Shown: piece after piece, positions 1-5,400 of the stretch
Layout: every line of letters starts with the position of its first letter
Position numbering within the stretch: position 1 is the stretch's first letter
From: Archangium sp.
GTDB lineage: Bacteria > Myxococcota > Myxococcia > Myxococcales > Myxococcaceae
Direction of reading: 5' to 3'
Assembly: GCA_016793525.1 (NCBI GenBank)
Contig: JAEUJT010000146.1
Location: 1-5,400, forward strand
DNA length: 5,400 nucleotides
The notes under the pieces: model-generated
Told to the model about the DNA's origin: nothing
The model's input: the letters and a program-made list of their open reading frames with translations, nothing else
Databases searched by the model: none
Program-made: the position numbers and the translations under genes

Positions 1-793
1 GATTCACCGTCTGCCAGCCGCTGGTGCGCATGTACCGGAGGATTCGGTCGGTCAGCGTCTTGGTATAGGCGCGCAGGTTGACGTTCTGCCCGTCGATGAG
101 AATGGCGTTTTCGGGCACCATTCGCTTCACCAGCGCAAGGCCAAGAATGAGGTGCCACACCTGGTCTTGGCTCATCTCGGTCGCGCGGTACGTCGGGTGG
201 CAGACCTCGCCACCGGTCTGGTACGGGCAGGTGATCTCCGACTCGACGCTGGTGGCACCGCGCAGCGGAAAGCGGGTGAGAAAATCGCCTGGCACGTCGT
301 CGCGAACGAAGAAGCCGTTCACCGTCGCGCTGCCTCCGGGGAAGTAGGTCTCGCCAGTTCGGTCGAGCCGATCGAGCGCCTTGAGCGCGTAGTACAGCTC
401 GGCCGCGGCGGTGCGGCCCTTCTCAGTCTGCGCGCCTCCGACGAGCTTGTATTCGGTCGCCAGCATCGCCAGGTATTGGCCGAGCATGATGGTGGTATCA
501 CCCCACCCGAGGCGACCGTTCGCGCGCACACCCGCAGGCAAGTTGGTGCCCGGCTCGTCACCCGCGCTCACCTTGACGAACTCGGCCTTCAGTCTGGCGC
601 GGTACGCCCAGTACTTCGCCAGGTTCGCGACGTCGGCGTTGGCGCCACCCGGGCTCGGTCGACAGCTGTCGTCACGCAGCTTGTCTTCGCTGGTGACGCC
701 TTCGTCCAACGGCACCGACTCCTCGGGCCCACACGCGAGGAGACCGAAGCCAGCGACGACCACGAGGGCGAGCCACCGACCGTGTAGCGCCAT
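1..793 (-). CDS. Secreted lipoprotein of unknown function (N-terminal 264 residues, cut by window edge)
   Basis: This frame starts at ATG 793 and stays open to the left edge, so the C-terminus is missing. The N-terminus is a lipoprotein signal peptide: a short basic start (H4, R6), a hydrophobic core (about residues 8-20) and the lipobox LLAC ending at Cys21, which would be lipidated. The residue after Cys21 is Gly, not Asp, so there is no inner-membrane retention signal of the E. coli type. The mature part has three further cysteines (44, 189, 198) and aromatic, helix-prone stretches at 54-75, 98-118, 126-145 and 206-226. The segment at 96-106 (GWGDTTIMLGQ) followed by helices loosely recalls alpha/alpha-barrel enzymes, but I do not recognise the family and assign no function. 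A GGAGGT ribosome-binding site lies 7 bases before the ATG, which settles the start. Plus-strand frames over this region are Arg/His-rich shadows. The gene is real; its role is unknown. Confidence 0.85.
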   Translation of the reverse strand, partial: MALHGRWLALVVVAGFGLLACGPEESVPLDEGVTSEDKLRDDSCRPSPGGANADVANLAKYWAYRARLKAEFVKVSAGDEPGTNLPAGVRANGRLGWGDTTIMLGQYLAMLATEYKLVGGAQTEKGRTAAAELYYALKALDRLDRTGETYFPGGSATVNGFFVRDDVPGDFLTRFPLRGATSVESEITCPYQTGGEVCHPTYRATEMSQDQVWHLILGLALVKRMVPENAILIDGQNVNLRAYTKTLTDRILRYMRTSGWQTVN

Positions 794-800
794 GCGCGAG

Positions 801-806
801 ACCTCC
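801..806 (-). promoter_or_regulatory. Ribosome-binding site of the lipoprotein gene
   Basis: The minus strand reads GGAGGT here, a near-perfect anti-16S match, 7 bases before the ATG at 793. It is the only strong Shine-Dalgarno I can see in the window, and it fixes the start of the lipoprotein. Confidence 0.8.
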
Positions 807-811
807 GGGTG

Positions 812-840
812 AGCGAACGCGACCGACTCAGCGAACGCGA
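812..840. repeat. Short direct repeat in the lipoprotein 5' leader
   Basis: AGCGAACGCGA occurs at 812-822 and again at 830-840, an exact 11-base repeat with an 18-base period. It sits just upstream of the Shine-Dalgarno of the minus-strand lipoprotein gene. It could be a paired protein-binding site or chance; the repeat is short and GC-rich. Confidence 0.4.
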
Positions 841-846
841 GGCGAC

Positions 847-852
847 AACATA
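847..852 (-). promoter_or_regulatory. Weak candidate -10 element for the lipoprotein gene
   Basis: The minus strand reads TATGTT here, the best AT-rich hexamer in the gap before the lipoprotein gene. It would give a leader of roughly 45-50 bases. The only plausible -35 (TTGCGG) is about 14 bases upstream, which is too close for a standard sigma-70 promoter, so this call is tentative. Confidence 0.2.
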
Positions 853-875
853 CCCTGAAGCGGCAGCCGCAACGC

Positions 876-889
876 GCGCTGATCAGCGC
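876..889. repeat. 14-base perfect palindrome between the cyclase and lipoprotein genes
   Basis: GCGCTGATCAGCGC is identical to its reverse complement. It lies 30 bases past the cyclase stop codon and about 82 bases before the lipoprotein start. As RNA it could form a 5-bp stem with a GATC loop, but no U-run follows on either side, so a classical terminator is unlikely. A dimeric regulator site for the lipoprotein promoter is an alternative. A palindrome of this size can arise by chance in a window this long and GC-rich. Confidence 0.4.
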
Positions 890-919
890 TCAAAGGTGCG
901 TATTTTCCCGACAACGGCG

Positions 920-2401
920 TCAGAACCGGCGCCGCGCGCGGAGGACCTCGGCGGCTTCGGGCGTGACTCGCGCGAGCGGCACTGGCTGGGCCTTTCCCTT
1001 GACGCGCACCGGAGGGAGGGTCTCGAGCGGCACCGCGCCTTCGAGCTTCTTCGCGGTCGGCTCGCCGAGGAGAATCTCTCCGGGCCCCGCCAGAGCGCAG
1101 AGCCGCGAGGCCACGTTCACCGTGTCGCCGATGCAGGTGTATTCGGTGCGGCGGGCGCTGCCGATGCTGCCGGCGATGACCGGGCCGCTGTTGAGGCCGA
1201 TGCCGAGCTCGACCTTCCACGTTTCGCTCTCGAGGGCGTTTCGCTCGGTGAGCACGGCCTGCATCTGCAGCGCGGCGGAGACCGCGGCCTCGACGTCGTC
1301 GTCGCGGCGCACCGGCGCTCCCCAGACCGCCATCAGCCCGTCGCCGAGGAACTTGTCGAGCGTGCCGCCCCACTCGAGCACCACGTCGGCGAGCCGGCCC
1401 AGCACCGAGTTGAGCAACCGCATCACCTGCTCTGCGGGGAGCGACTCGGCGAGGCTGGTGAAGTTGCGGAGGTCGGCGAACAGCACCGTCACCTCGCGTT
1501 TCTCACCCGACAGCACCACGTCTTGGGTGCGCAGCACCTCGTCGACCACCGCGTCGGACGTGTAGCGAGCGAAGAGCCGTCGCATGCGCTCGGTCTCCGA
1601 GGTGCGGCGCAGCACGGTCTCGACCCGCGCGGCCACCTCGTCCATCGAGGCGCCTTTGTGCACGTAGTCGTCGGCGCCAGCCTTGAGCAGGCCCACCCGC
1701 TGCGCATCGGCGTCGTTGGCGGTGAGAATGATGACTGGCACCTGGCGACGCGGCCCGCTCTTCAGGCGCTGGCACAGCTCGGCGCCGTCGAGGCCCGGCA
1801 TGTCGAGGTCGGTGAGCACCAGGTCGGGCTTGAGCAAGTCGACCTGCTCGAGCGCGAGAAACGGGTCGGTGAAGGTGGCCACGTCGTAGCCGTGGGCCGA
1901 GAGCCCCTCTTGCACCAACGCGCACGACAACTCGGAGTCATCGACCATGAGCAGCCGACGGCCGTTGGCGACGGGCACGTCTCCGGTGCGGGTGCGCGGC
2001 AACGCCTCGGGTTGACGGGCCATGCGCGCCTGGAGCCCGAGCGCCTCGTACACCTGCTGGTGCGACACCACCTGGGAGTCGATGAGCAGCTCGCCCAGCT
2101 TCCGCCCGTCGTCGCGCTGCTTGGCGAGCGCCACCTCGAGCTGCTCGGCGGTGATGGCGTGGAGCCCAACCAGAATTTCGCCCAGCGGGGGCCGGTCGAG
2201 CACCACCGCGTCGCCCCGGGAGATGGCCAGCGACAGCGCCCGCTGCAGCTGCGACCGGGTGAGGTAGCCCAGCGAGAGGAGCGCCTCGCCGACGCGGTGG
2301 CCGGTGAGGGGCTGGAGCGCGAGCGCTTCTTGCACCTGCGACTCGGTGACGAGGCTCAGCTCGACGAGCAGCTCGCCGAAGCGCCGGGAGGGGTCAGACA
2401 C
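920..2401 (-). CDS. MshEN-MshEN-receiver-class III adenylyl cyclase hybrid signalling protein
   Basis: Predicted soluble cytoplasmic enzyme of 493 residues converting ATP to cAMP. Residues 7-124 hold four copies of the RLGxxL...LxxALxxQ pattern, with glycines at 9, 38, 74 and 103, i.e. two MshEN-type modules (PilB/GspE N-terminal domain; some family members bind c-di-GMP). Residues 149-268 are a receiver domain with acidic pair D154/D155, phospho-acceptor D198 (LTDLDMPG), T227 and K249. A linker typical of cyclases ([14 protein letters not shown], 277-290) leads to the class III cyclase domain (about 300-475). Metal-binding aspartates are D310 (FADLRNFT) and D354 (FLGDG); purine-selecting residues are K350 and T422; transition-state residues are N429 and R433. 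The Lys/Thr pair fits class IIIb adenylyl cyclases. GTG 2401 is the only start codon between an in-frame stop (the upstream gene's TGA) and the first motif; no Shine-Dalgarno is visible, which hints at coupling to the gene before it. No membrane segment is seen. Which input dominates is inference. Confidence 0.93.
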   Translation of the reverse strand: MSDPSRRFGELLVELSLVTESQVQEALALQPLTGHRVGEALLSLGYLTRSQLQRALSLAISRGDAVVLDRPPLGEILVGLHAITAEQLEVALAKQRDDGRKLGELLIDSQVVSHQQVYEALGLQARMARQPEALPRTRTGDVPVANGRRLLMVDDSELSCALVQEGLSAHGYDVATFTDPFLALEQVDLLKPDLVLTDLDMPGLDGAELCQRLKSGPRRQVPVIILTANDADAQRVGLLKAGADDYVHKGASMDEVAARVETVLRRTSETERMRRLFARYTSDAVVDEVLRTQDVVLSGEKREVTVLFADLRNFTSLAESLPAEQVMRLLNSVLGRLADVVLEWGGTLDKFLGDGLMAVWGAPVRRDDDVEAAVSAALQMQAVLTERNALESETWKVELGIGLNSGPVIAGSIGSARRTEYTCIGDTVNVASRLCALAGPGEILLGEPTAKKLEGAVPLETLPPVRVKGKAQPVPLARVTPEAAEVLRARRRF

Positions 2402-2446
2402 GTGCGCGGACTGTAAGCAACGGCACGGCGCGGCGCGAGTCGATCT

Positions 2447-3544
2447 TCAGTGGCCAGCGACCTTCGCGAGGGCCATGAGGATCTCGAGGAGGATCAGCAC
2501 CACCACCATCACCTCCAAGGTGAGCGCGCGCTCGGTGTCGACCTCGCCCTTGAGCAGGCCGTAGGTCTGCTGCAGCAACCGGTGCTTGCGTGAGACCTGC
2601 TCTGTCCACTGGCGGATGCGCAGCTGTGCCACGCCGGCCTCATAGACGCGCGCGAGGTACACATCGCCGACGATCTTCAGCGAGTTCTCGACGCGCTCGA
2701 TGAATTCGGAGAGCTCGATGAGCGTCTGCATCAGGTCGCGGAGCAGCTGCTTGTACGGGCTGTACAGAATCGAGCTGCGCCGCTTGCCGCCGATGGCGTC
2801 GTAGACGCGCTGCAGCTCACCGTCCAACACTGCGTCGTAGTAGCGCAGCTCGAGCAGCTGGGCGTTGGCGATCTCGAGCAGGTCGACGATGTCTTGGCTG
2901 CCGCTCGGCTCGTAGAGGAACGCGGCGTTCCACTCGACCACCGCCAAGTCTCGATCGGTGTAGCTGAAGTGTTGGTTCAGCACCTCTCCCACCTCGCGGG
3001 CCGAGAGCACCGGCTCGCGCACCTCGCCGAGGAGCAGCCGCGCCAGGTTCGGGTCGGCCAGCAGCGCTTCAGCCAGGGGCTGCCCGTCGATGCCCTTGGC
3101 CCACAGCACCGTGTAGTCCTCGTGTTGGGTCCACAGGTGCGGGCCCTCGAACGACGAGGCGAGCTGGCTGCGCAGCTTGGCCACCACCTCCAACGCGACC
3201 TCTTGCAAAAGCGGCGAGTCGTAGAGCTCGTCGGCCACGGGGATCAGCGCCTCGACCGACAGCCCCGGCTCGAGCGGCACCTCGACTCGAATGGAGATGG
3301 CGCCGTGGTCGAAGATGCGCGCCTGCACCGTCACGTCGCGCGGCCCGAAGCGAAAGGCGAGCGCCCGGGTGCCCAGATCGAGCGTCAGCGGCGGGTTCGG
3401 CAGTTGCACGTATTGGCTGCCCTCGCGGGTGAGGGCGACGGGGCGGGTCGTGGCCACCAGGCGGCGGCAGGCGGCGAGATCGATGCCGTCGGCGACGTCG
3501 AAGAGCCGGAAGCACATGGCCGACGCGGCGCGCAAGTGAAACAT
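2447..3544 (-). CDS. RMD1/YagE-family (RMND1-like, COG1723) protein with C-terminal membrane anchor
   Basis: Protein of 365 residues from ATG 3544. The N-terminal half is beta-rich (ALAFRFGPRDVTVQARIFDHG region, about 60-90). The middle has YTDRDLAVVEWNAAFLYEP (about 195-213), then a long helical part, and a single hydrophobic helix (about 341-361) a few residues before the C-terminus. This order, with the LLELRYYDAVLD segment and a terminal LE...LILLEILMAL helix, matches my memory of the RMD1/YagE family. Its bacterial role is unknown; the eukaryotic relative RMND1 acts in mitochondrial translation. The end looks tail-anchored with the bulk in the cytoplasm. A GTG at 3613 would add 23 residues, but those codons are rich in A/T-ending triplets unlike the body and would leave almost no room for divergent promoters; ATG 3517 is also possible. 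It precedes the cyclase by 45 bases in the same frame, so one transcript is likely. Family call moderate; gene itself secure. Confidence 0.8.
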   Translation of the reverse strand: MFHLRAASAMCFRLFDVADGIDLAACRRLVATTRPVALTREGSQYVQLPNPPLTLDLGTRALAFRFGPRDVTVQARIFDHGAISIRVEVPLEPGLSVEALIPVADELYDSPLLQEVALEVVAKLRSQLASSFEGPHLWTQHEDYTVLWAKGIDGQPLAEALLADPNLARLLLGEVREPVLSAREVGEVLNQHFSYTDRDLAVVEWNAAFLYEPSGSQDIVDLLEIANAQLLELRYYDAVLDGELQRVYDAIGGKRRSSILYSPYKQLLRDLMQTLIELSEFIERVENSLKIVGDVYLARVYEAGVAQLRIRQWTEQVSRKHRLLQQTYGLLKGEVDTERALTLEVMVVVLILLEILMALAKVAGH

Positions 3545-3645
3545 GCGCTCATCGTGGTGCAGGCGTGCGGCGTTTGCCACCGGCGAGAAATGGGCGCGTT
3601 GGCTTTGGTGCACTCCGGCGCATCTCGCGGCAGACTCGCGCGGCC

Positions 3646-4248
3646 ATGCGTCTCAACGTCGACAGCTGGAAAAAACGGGCTGGCTTCGGGCTCCGCGTCA
3701 TCGAGCGCGGCCGGTCACCCGAGGTGCCGGGTCGACTCAAAGAAGTGCTGGCGATCTTCGAGCGGCTCAACGGCGAGTTCGAGATCATGCTCCGCGCCTG
3801 CGCGTCGGTGCCCGAAGAGCTGCTCCACCTGCAAGACCTCATCTACGCGCAATACGCGCGCATCGAGCTCGACACCCGGGTGCTGGTGAAGCAACACGAG
3901 CTGCCGCTGCCGTGGAAGCCGGCGGGCGTGTCCCAGTTCAACGCGCACGTCGGCTTTGAAGACATGGTGCACGTCGCGCACGCGGTGCTGCTGGCGGTGC
4001 CGTCGCCCGACGATGAGCGCTGGCGCGGCTGCGAGGCCAATGTCTCGCGGCTGGGTGAGCTGCTCGAGCACCGAAAAGAGTGGGCCGACGGCTTCGTGAA
4101 GGTGAGCGCCGGCTTCCCCGAGGTGAACTTCGAGCACCAGCGCTGGCTGTCTCGAGTGCGCGTGTTCGCCGATCGTGAGGACCCGTCGTCAGCGCACACC
4201 TGGCGCCGGCACCTCTTCGCCGGCGAGCGCATGCCCGAGTGGGACTGA
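3646..4248 (+). CDS. Hypothetical protein, 200 residues, family not recognised
   Basis: The only plus-strand gene. It begins with ATG 3646; the frame reaches back to GTG 3565, but the added residues are Arg-rich and would overlap the start of the divergent RMD1-like gene, so the ATG is preferred. The Shine-Dalgarno is weak. The product looks soluble: no signal peptide and no membrane segment. It is mostly helix-prone (about 26-86 and 103-150) with a Trp/His-rich second half (W90, W126, W146, W167, W186). Cysteines are at 52 and 129, with no zinc-ligand pattern. I do not recognise a domain and propose no function. Codon use has the same G/C-ending bias as the neighbours and the opposite-strand frames are His/Gln/Arg-rich, so this strand is the coding one. 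It is divergent from the RMD1-like/cyclase pair and converges with the next gene, with one base between the two stop codons. Confidence 0.75.
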   Translation: MRLNVDSWKKRAGFGLRVIERGRSPEVPGRLKEVLAIFERLNGEFEIMLRACASVPEELLHLQDLIYAQYARIELDTRVLVKQHELPLPWKPAGVSQFNAHVGFEDMVHVAHAVLLAVPSPDDERWRGCEANVSRLGELLEHRKEWADGFVKVSAGFPEVNFEHQRWLSRVRVFADREDPSSAHTWRRHLFAGERMPEWD

Positions 4249-4249
4249 G

Positions 4250-4669
4250 CTACTTTTTCTTCTTCTTCGCTGGCGGGGCGGCCTTGCCCTTCTTCGCGGG
4301 AGCGGCCGGCGCCTTCTTCGCGTCTTCGAGCTTCGCCTCGGCGGACTTGAGCTTGTCGGCGTAGCCGTCGCGCTCGGCCTTGATGGCCTTCACGTCGGAC
4401 TCGAGGTGCTCGACCTTCTGCATCCAGTTGGTGAGGCTGTTGTCGATCTGCTTCGCCTTGGCCTCGGCTTTTTCCCGTGCGGCGGCGGCGTCCATCACCT
4501 TCTGCTCGGCGGCGTTGACCCGGCCCACGAGCAGCACCGTCACGCCCAAGAAGATGGCGATGGTGACGAAGAACAGCACCCACGGCAGGCGCTCTCGGCG
4601 CACCACCGGCGCTTCGAGCGTCGTGTCCGACGACTCTTCGTCTTCGTACGGCCCGTCATGCTCGTCCAT
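4250..4669 (-). CDS. Small single-pass membrane protein with coiled coil and lysine-rich tail
   Basis: Protein of 139 residues with four clear sections. Residues 1-20 are acidic. Residues 30-49 are one transmembrane helix, preceded by R24, R25 and R27, so by the positive-inside rule the N-terminus is cytoplasmic and the C-terminus periplasmic. Residues 51-118 are Ala/Lys/Glu-rich with heptad-like spacing, a likely coiled coil. Residues 119-139 are a Pro/Ala/Lys tail ending in five lysines. There is no cleavable signal peptide and no recognised family. The layout resembles envelope spacer or scaffold proteins, and the basic tail could bind an anionic polymer such as peptidoglycan, LPS or polysaccharide; this is inference. 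The gene starts 18 bases after the TapT-like stop codon, so the two probably share a transcript. No clear Shine-Dalgarno is visible at ATG 4669. Confidence 0.85.
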   Translation of the reverse strand: MDEHDGPYEDEESSDTTLEAPVVRRERLPWVLFFVTIAIFLGVTVLLVGRVNAAEQKVMDAAAAREKAEAKAKQIDNSLTNWMQKVEHLESDVKAIKAERDGYADKLKSAEAKLEDAKKAPAAPAKKGKAAPPAKKKKK

Positions 4670-4687
4670 ATGCCCCGGGAGGCTACG

Positions 4688-5314
4688 TCAGCCTTGGGGC
4701 TCTGGCACGAAACCGGCCGCCGGGTTCTTCAGCGCCCAGACGCCGCGGGCGCGAAAGACCTGCTCGACGTACTTCGCGTGCAGCCGGTGGAGCGGCTCGG
4801 CGATGTCAGGCCCCTCGAGCAGCGCGAGCGCGTCGGCGATGGCCTCGAGCGTCGAGCGGCCCTCGGCGAAGGTCGACTCGCGCAACCGCAACACCGGCTC
4901 GGGCTTGGTGGGCAGCTGGAGGCGCGGCAACGCGTGGAGCGACGGCAGCTTGGCGAACATTCGCCGCGTCTGGCGCCACGTACCGTCGAGCACCACCAGC
5001 TGCGAGGGAGGTGTGGAGGGCCACGGCGCGGTGCCCTCTCCGGGGAAGAGGAGACACGCGCCGCGGAGCTGTGGACGCAGCGTCGCATCGGCCTCGGCGG
5101 TGCCTTCACCGACGTCGATGATGGCGGAGTTGCTCAGCGCCAGCCCGGCGATGCGTGCGGTACCGGTCGACTTGAACGACTCCCGCTCGTGGCGCACCAC
5201 CAGCACGCGGGTGGCGGTGGCCACCTGGGGAATGTCGGCGCAAACGCAGAACTCGGTGCGCACCCAGCACCGCCGGCAGCGGCCCGGGAGATCGCTGGTG
5301 GTGTGCGAGCGCAT
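4688..5314 (-). CDS. tapT: DTW-domain tRNA-uridine aminocarboxypropyltransferase (TapT/YfiP-like)
   Basis: Predicted to transfer the 3-amino-3-carboxypropyl group of S-adenosylmethionine to a tRNA uridine, making acp3U (position 47 in the E. coli TapT case). From ATG 5314 the protein has 208 residues. A zinc-type cysteine cluster CRRCWVRTEFCVC (Cys 13, 16, 23, 25) opens the domain, followed by a KSTGTAR segment (about 48-54), the signature VVLDGTW with D110 and W113, and ESTFAEGRSTLEA (about 146-158), all in family order. Length fits the family (E. coli YfiP is slightly longer). ATG 5362 would add 16 residues, but 6 of those 16 codons end in A or T, unlike the body, so the inner ATG is preferred; neither has a clear Shine-Dalgarno. 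Family assignment is strong; the exact tRNA position modified is not shown by the sequence. The next gene follows 18 bases downstream, suggesting co-transcription without implying a shared function. Confidence 0.88.
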   Translation of the reverse strand: MRSHTTSDLPGRCRRCWVRTEFCVCADIPQVATATRVLVVRHERESFKSTGTARIAGLALSNSAIIDVGEGTAEADATLRPQLRGACLLFPGEGTAPWPSTPPSQLVVLDGTWRQTRRMFAKLPSLHALPRLQLPTKPEPVLRLRESTFAEGRSTLEAIADALALLEGPDIAEPLHRLHAKYVEQVFRARGVWALKNPAAGFVPEPQG

Positions 5315-5400
5315 GGCCGCTGCAAAGTGCCACAGCCCTCGGGCTCCGGCGACTGAATGCATCAGCGCGCGGCGCCGCTCCCCGAAATGAACGACGCCAC
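5315..5400. other. Right-edge stretch with no decidable gene
   Basis: Two short frames run to the edge. On plus, ATG 5357 (or ATG 5387) opens a frame beginning MHQRAAPLPE that has good G/C-ending codons but no Shine-Dalgarno; it could be a gene divergent from the TapT-like one. On minus, the last 13 codons of a possible upstream gene end in TGA at 5364-5362, overlapping ATG 5362 by one base (TGATG), which would suit translational coupling if the longer TapT-like start were used. The window is too short to choose between them. Confidence 0.3.

Noticed and set aside
560..580. FVKVSAG shared between the lipoprotein (residues 72-78) and the orphan protein (residues 150-156)
   Set aside because: The flanking residues do not match and the proteins are otherwise unlike; a seven-residue match is most likely coincidence.
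152..787. A 211-codon plus-strand frame at the left
   Set aside because: It is the antisense of the lipoprotein gene, which has a signal peptide, lipobox and strong ribosome-binding site on the minus strand.
876..889. Palindrome as a rho-independent terminator of the cyclase gene
   Set aside because: The stem would be only five base pairs and no U-run follows it on the minus strand.
809..2416. A 535-codon open plus-strand frame covering the whole cyclase gene
   Set aside because: It is rich in His, Arg, Glu and Leu with no domain sense, typical of the antisense of a GC3-biased gene; the minus strand carries complete receiver and cyclase active sites.
2894..3889. A 331-codon plus-strand frame antisense to the RMD1-like gene and running into the orphan gene
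   Set aside because: Low-complexity Arg/His/Gln/Gly composition; it contradicts the recognisable minus-strand product and the codon bias.
4250..4270. A-rich lysine codons before the TAG as a programmed frameshift site
   Set aside because: The run reads G AAA AAG rather than A AAA AAG, and the -1 frame beyond it is only the antisense of the neighbouring gene.
4175..5356. A 393-codon plus-strand frame covering the coiled-coil and TapT-like genes
   Set aside because: Shadow frame with Leu/Gly/Arg/His-rich composition; the minus strand encodes the DTW signature and a clear membrane/coiled-coil protein.

Overview
The window is very GC-rich and densely coding, with a strong preference for G or C at third codon positions. 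Together with an outer-envelope lipoprotein, a multidomain signalling protein and several orphan hypotheticals, this suggests a myxobacterium (Myxococcota, Myxococcales-like). That placement is an inference from style; no rRNA or other marker gene is present. I see no mobile element, CRISPR array, tRNA or rRNA.

Layout, left to right. (1) 1-793, minus strand: the first 264 residues of a secreted lipoprotein of unknown function, running off the left edge, with a good Shine-Dalgarno. (2) 794-919: a 126-base gap with a short direct repeat, a 14-base palindrome and a weak possible promoter. (3) 920-2401, minus: a 493-residue signalling protein made of two MshEN-type (PilB/GspE N-terminal) modules, a response-regulator receiver domain and a class III adenylyl cyclase domain. 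(4) 2447-3544, minus: an RMD1/YagE (COG1723, RMND1-like) protein with a C-terminal membrane anchor, 45 bases upstream of the cyclase and probably co-transcribed with it. (5) 3646-4248, plus: a divergently transcribed 200-residue orphan protein. (6) 4250-4669, minus: a small single-pass membrane protein with a coiled coil and a lysine-rich tail, convergent with gene 5 with one base between stop codons. (7) 4688-5314, minus: a DTW-domain protein, probably the tRNA acp3U-forming enzyme TapT, 18 bases upstream of gene 6.

There are two likely minus-strand transcription units (RMD1-like then cyclase; TapT then coiled-coil protein), a partial lipoprotein gene and one plus-strand orphan. The most interesting element is the cyclase. 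Its architecture could let c-di-GMP (through MshEN) and phosphorylation (through the receiver) both control cAMP synthesis. The neighbouring membrane-anchored RMD1-like protein is a candidate partner, but nothing in the sequence proves an interaction.
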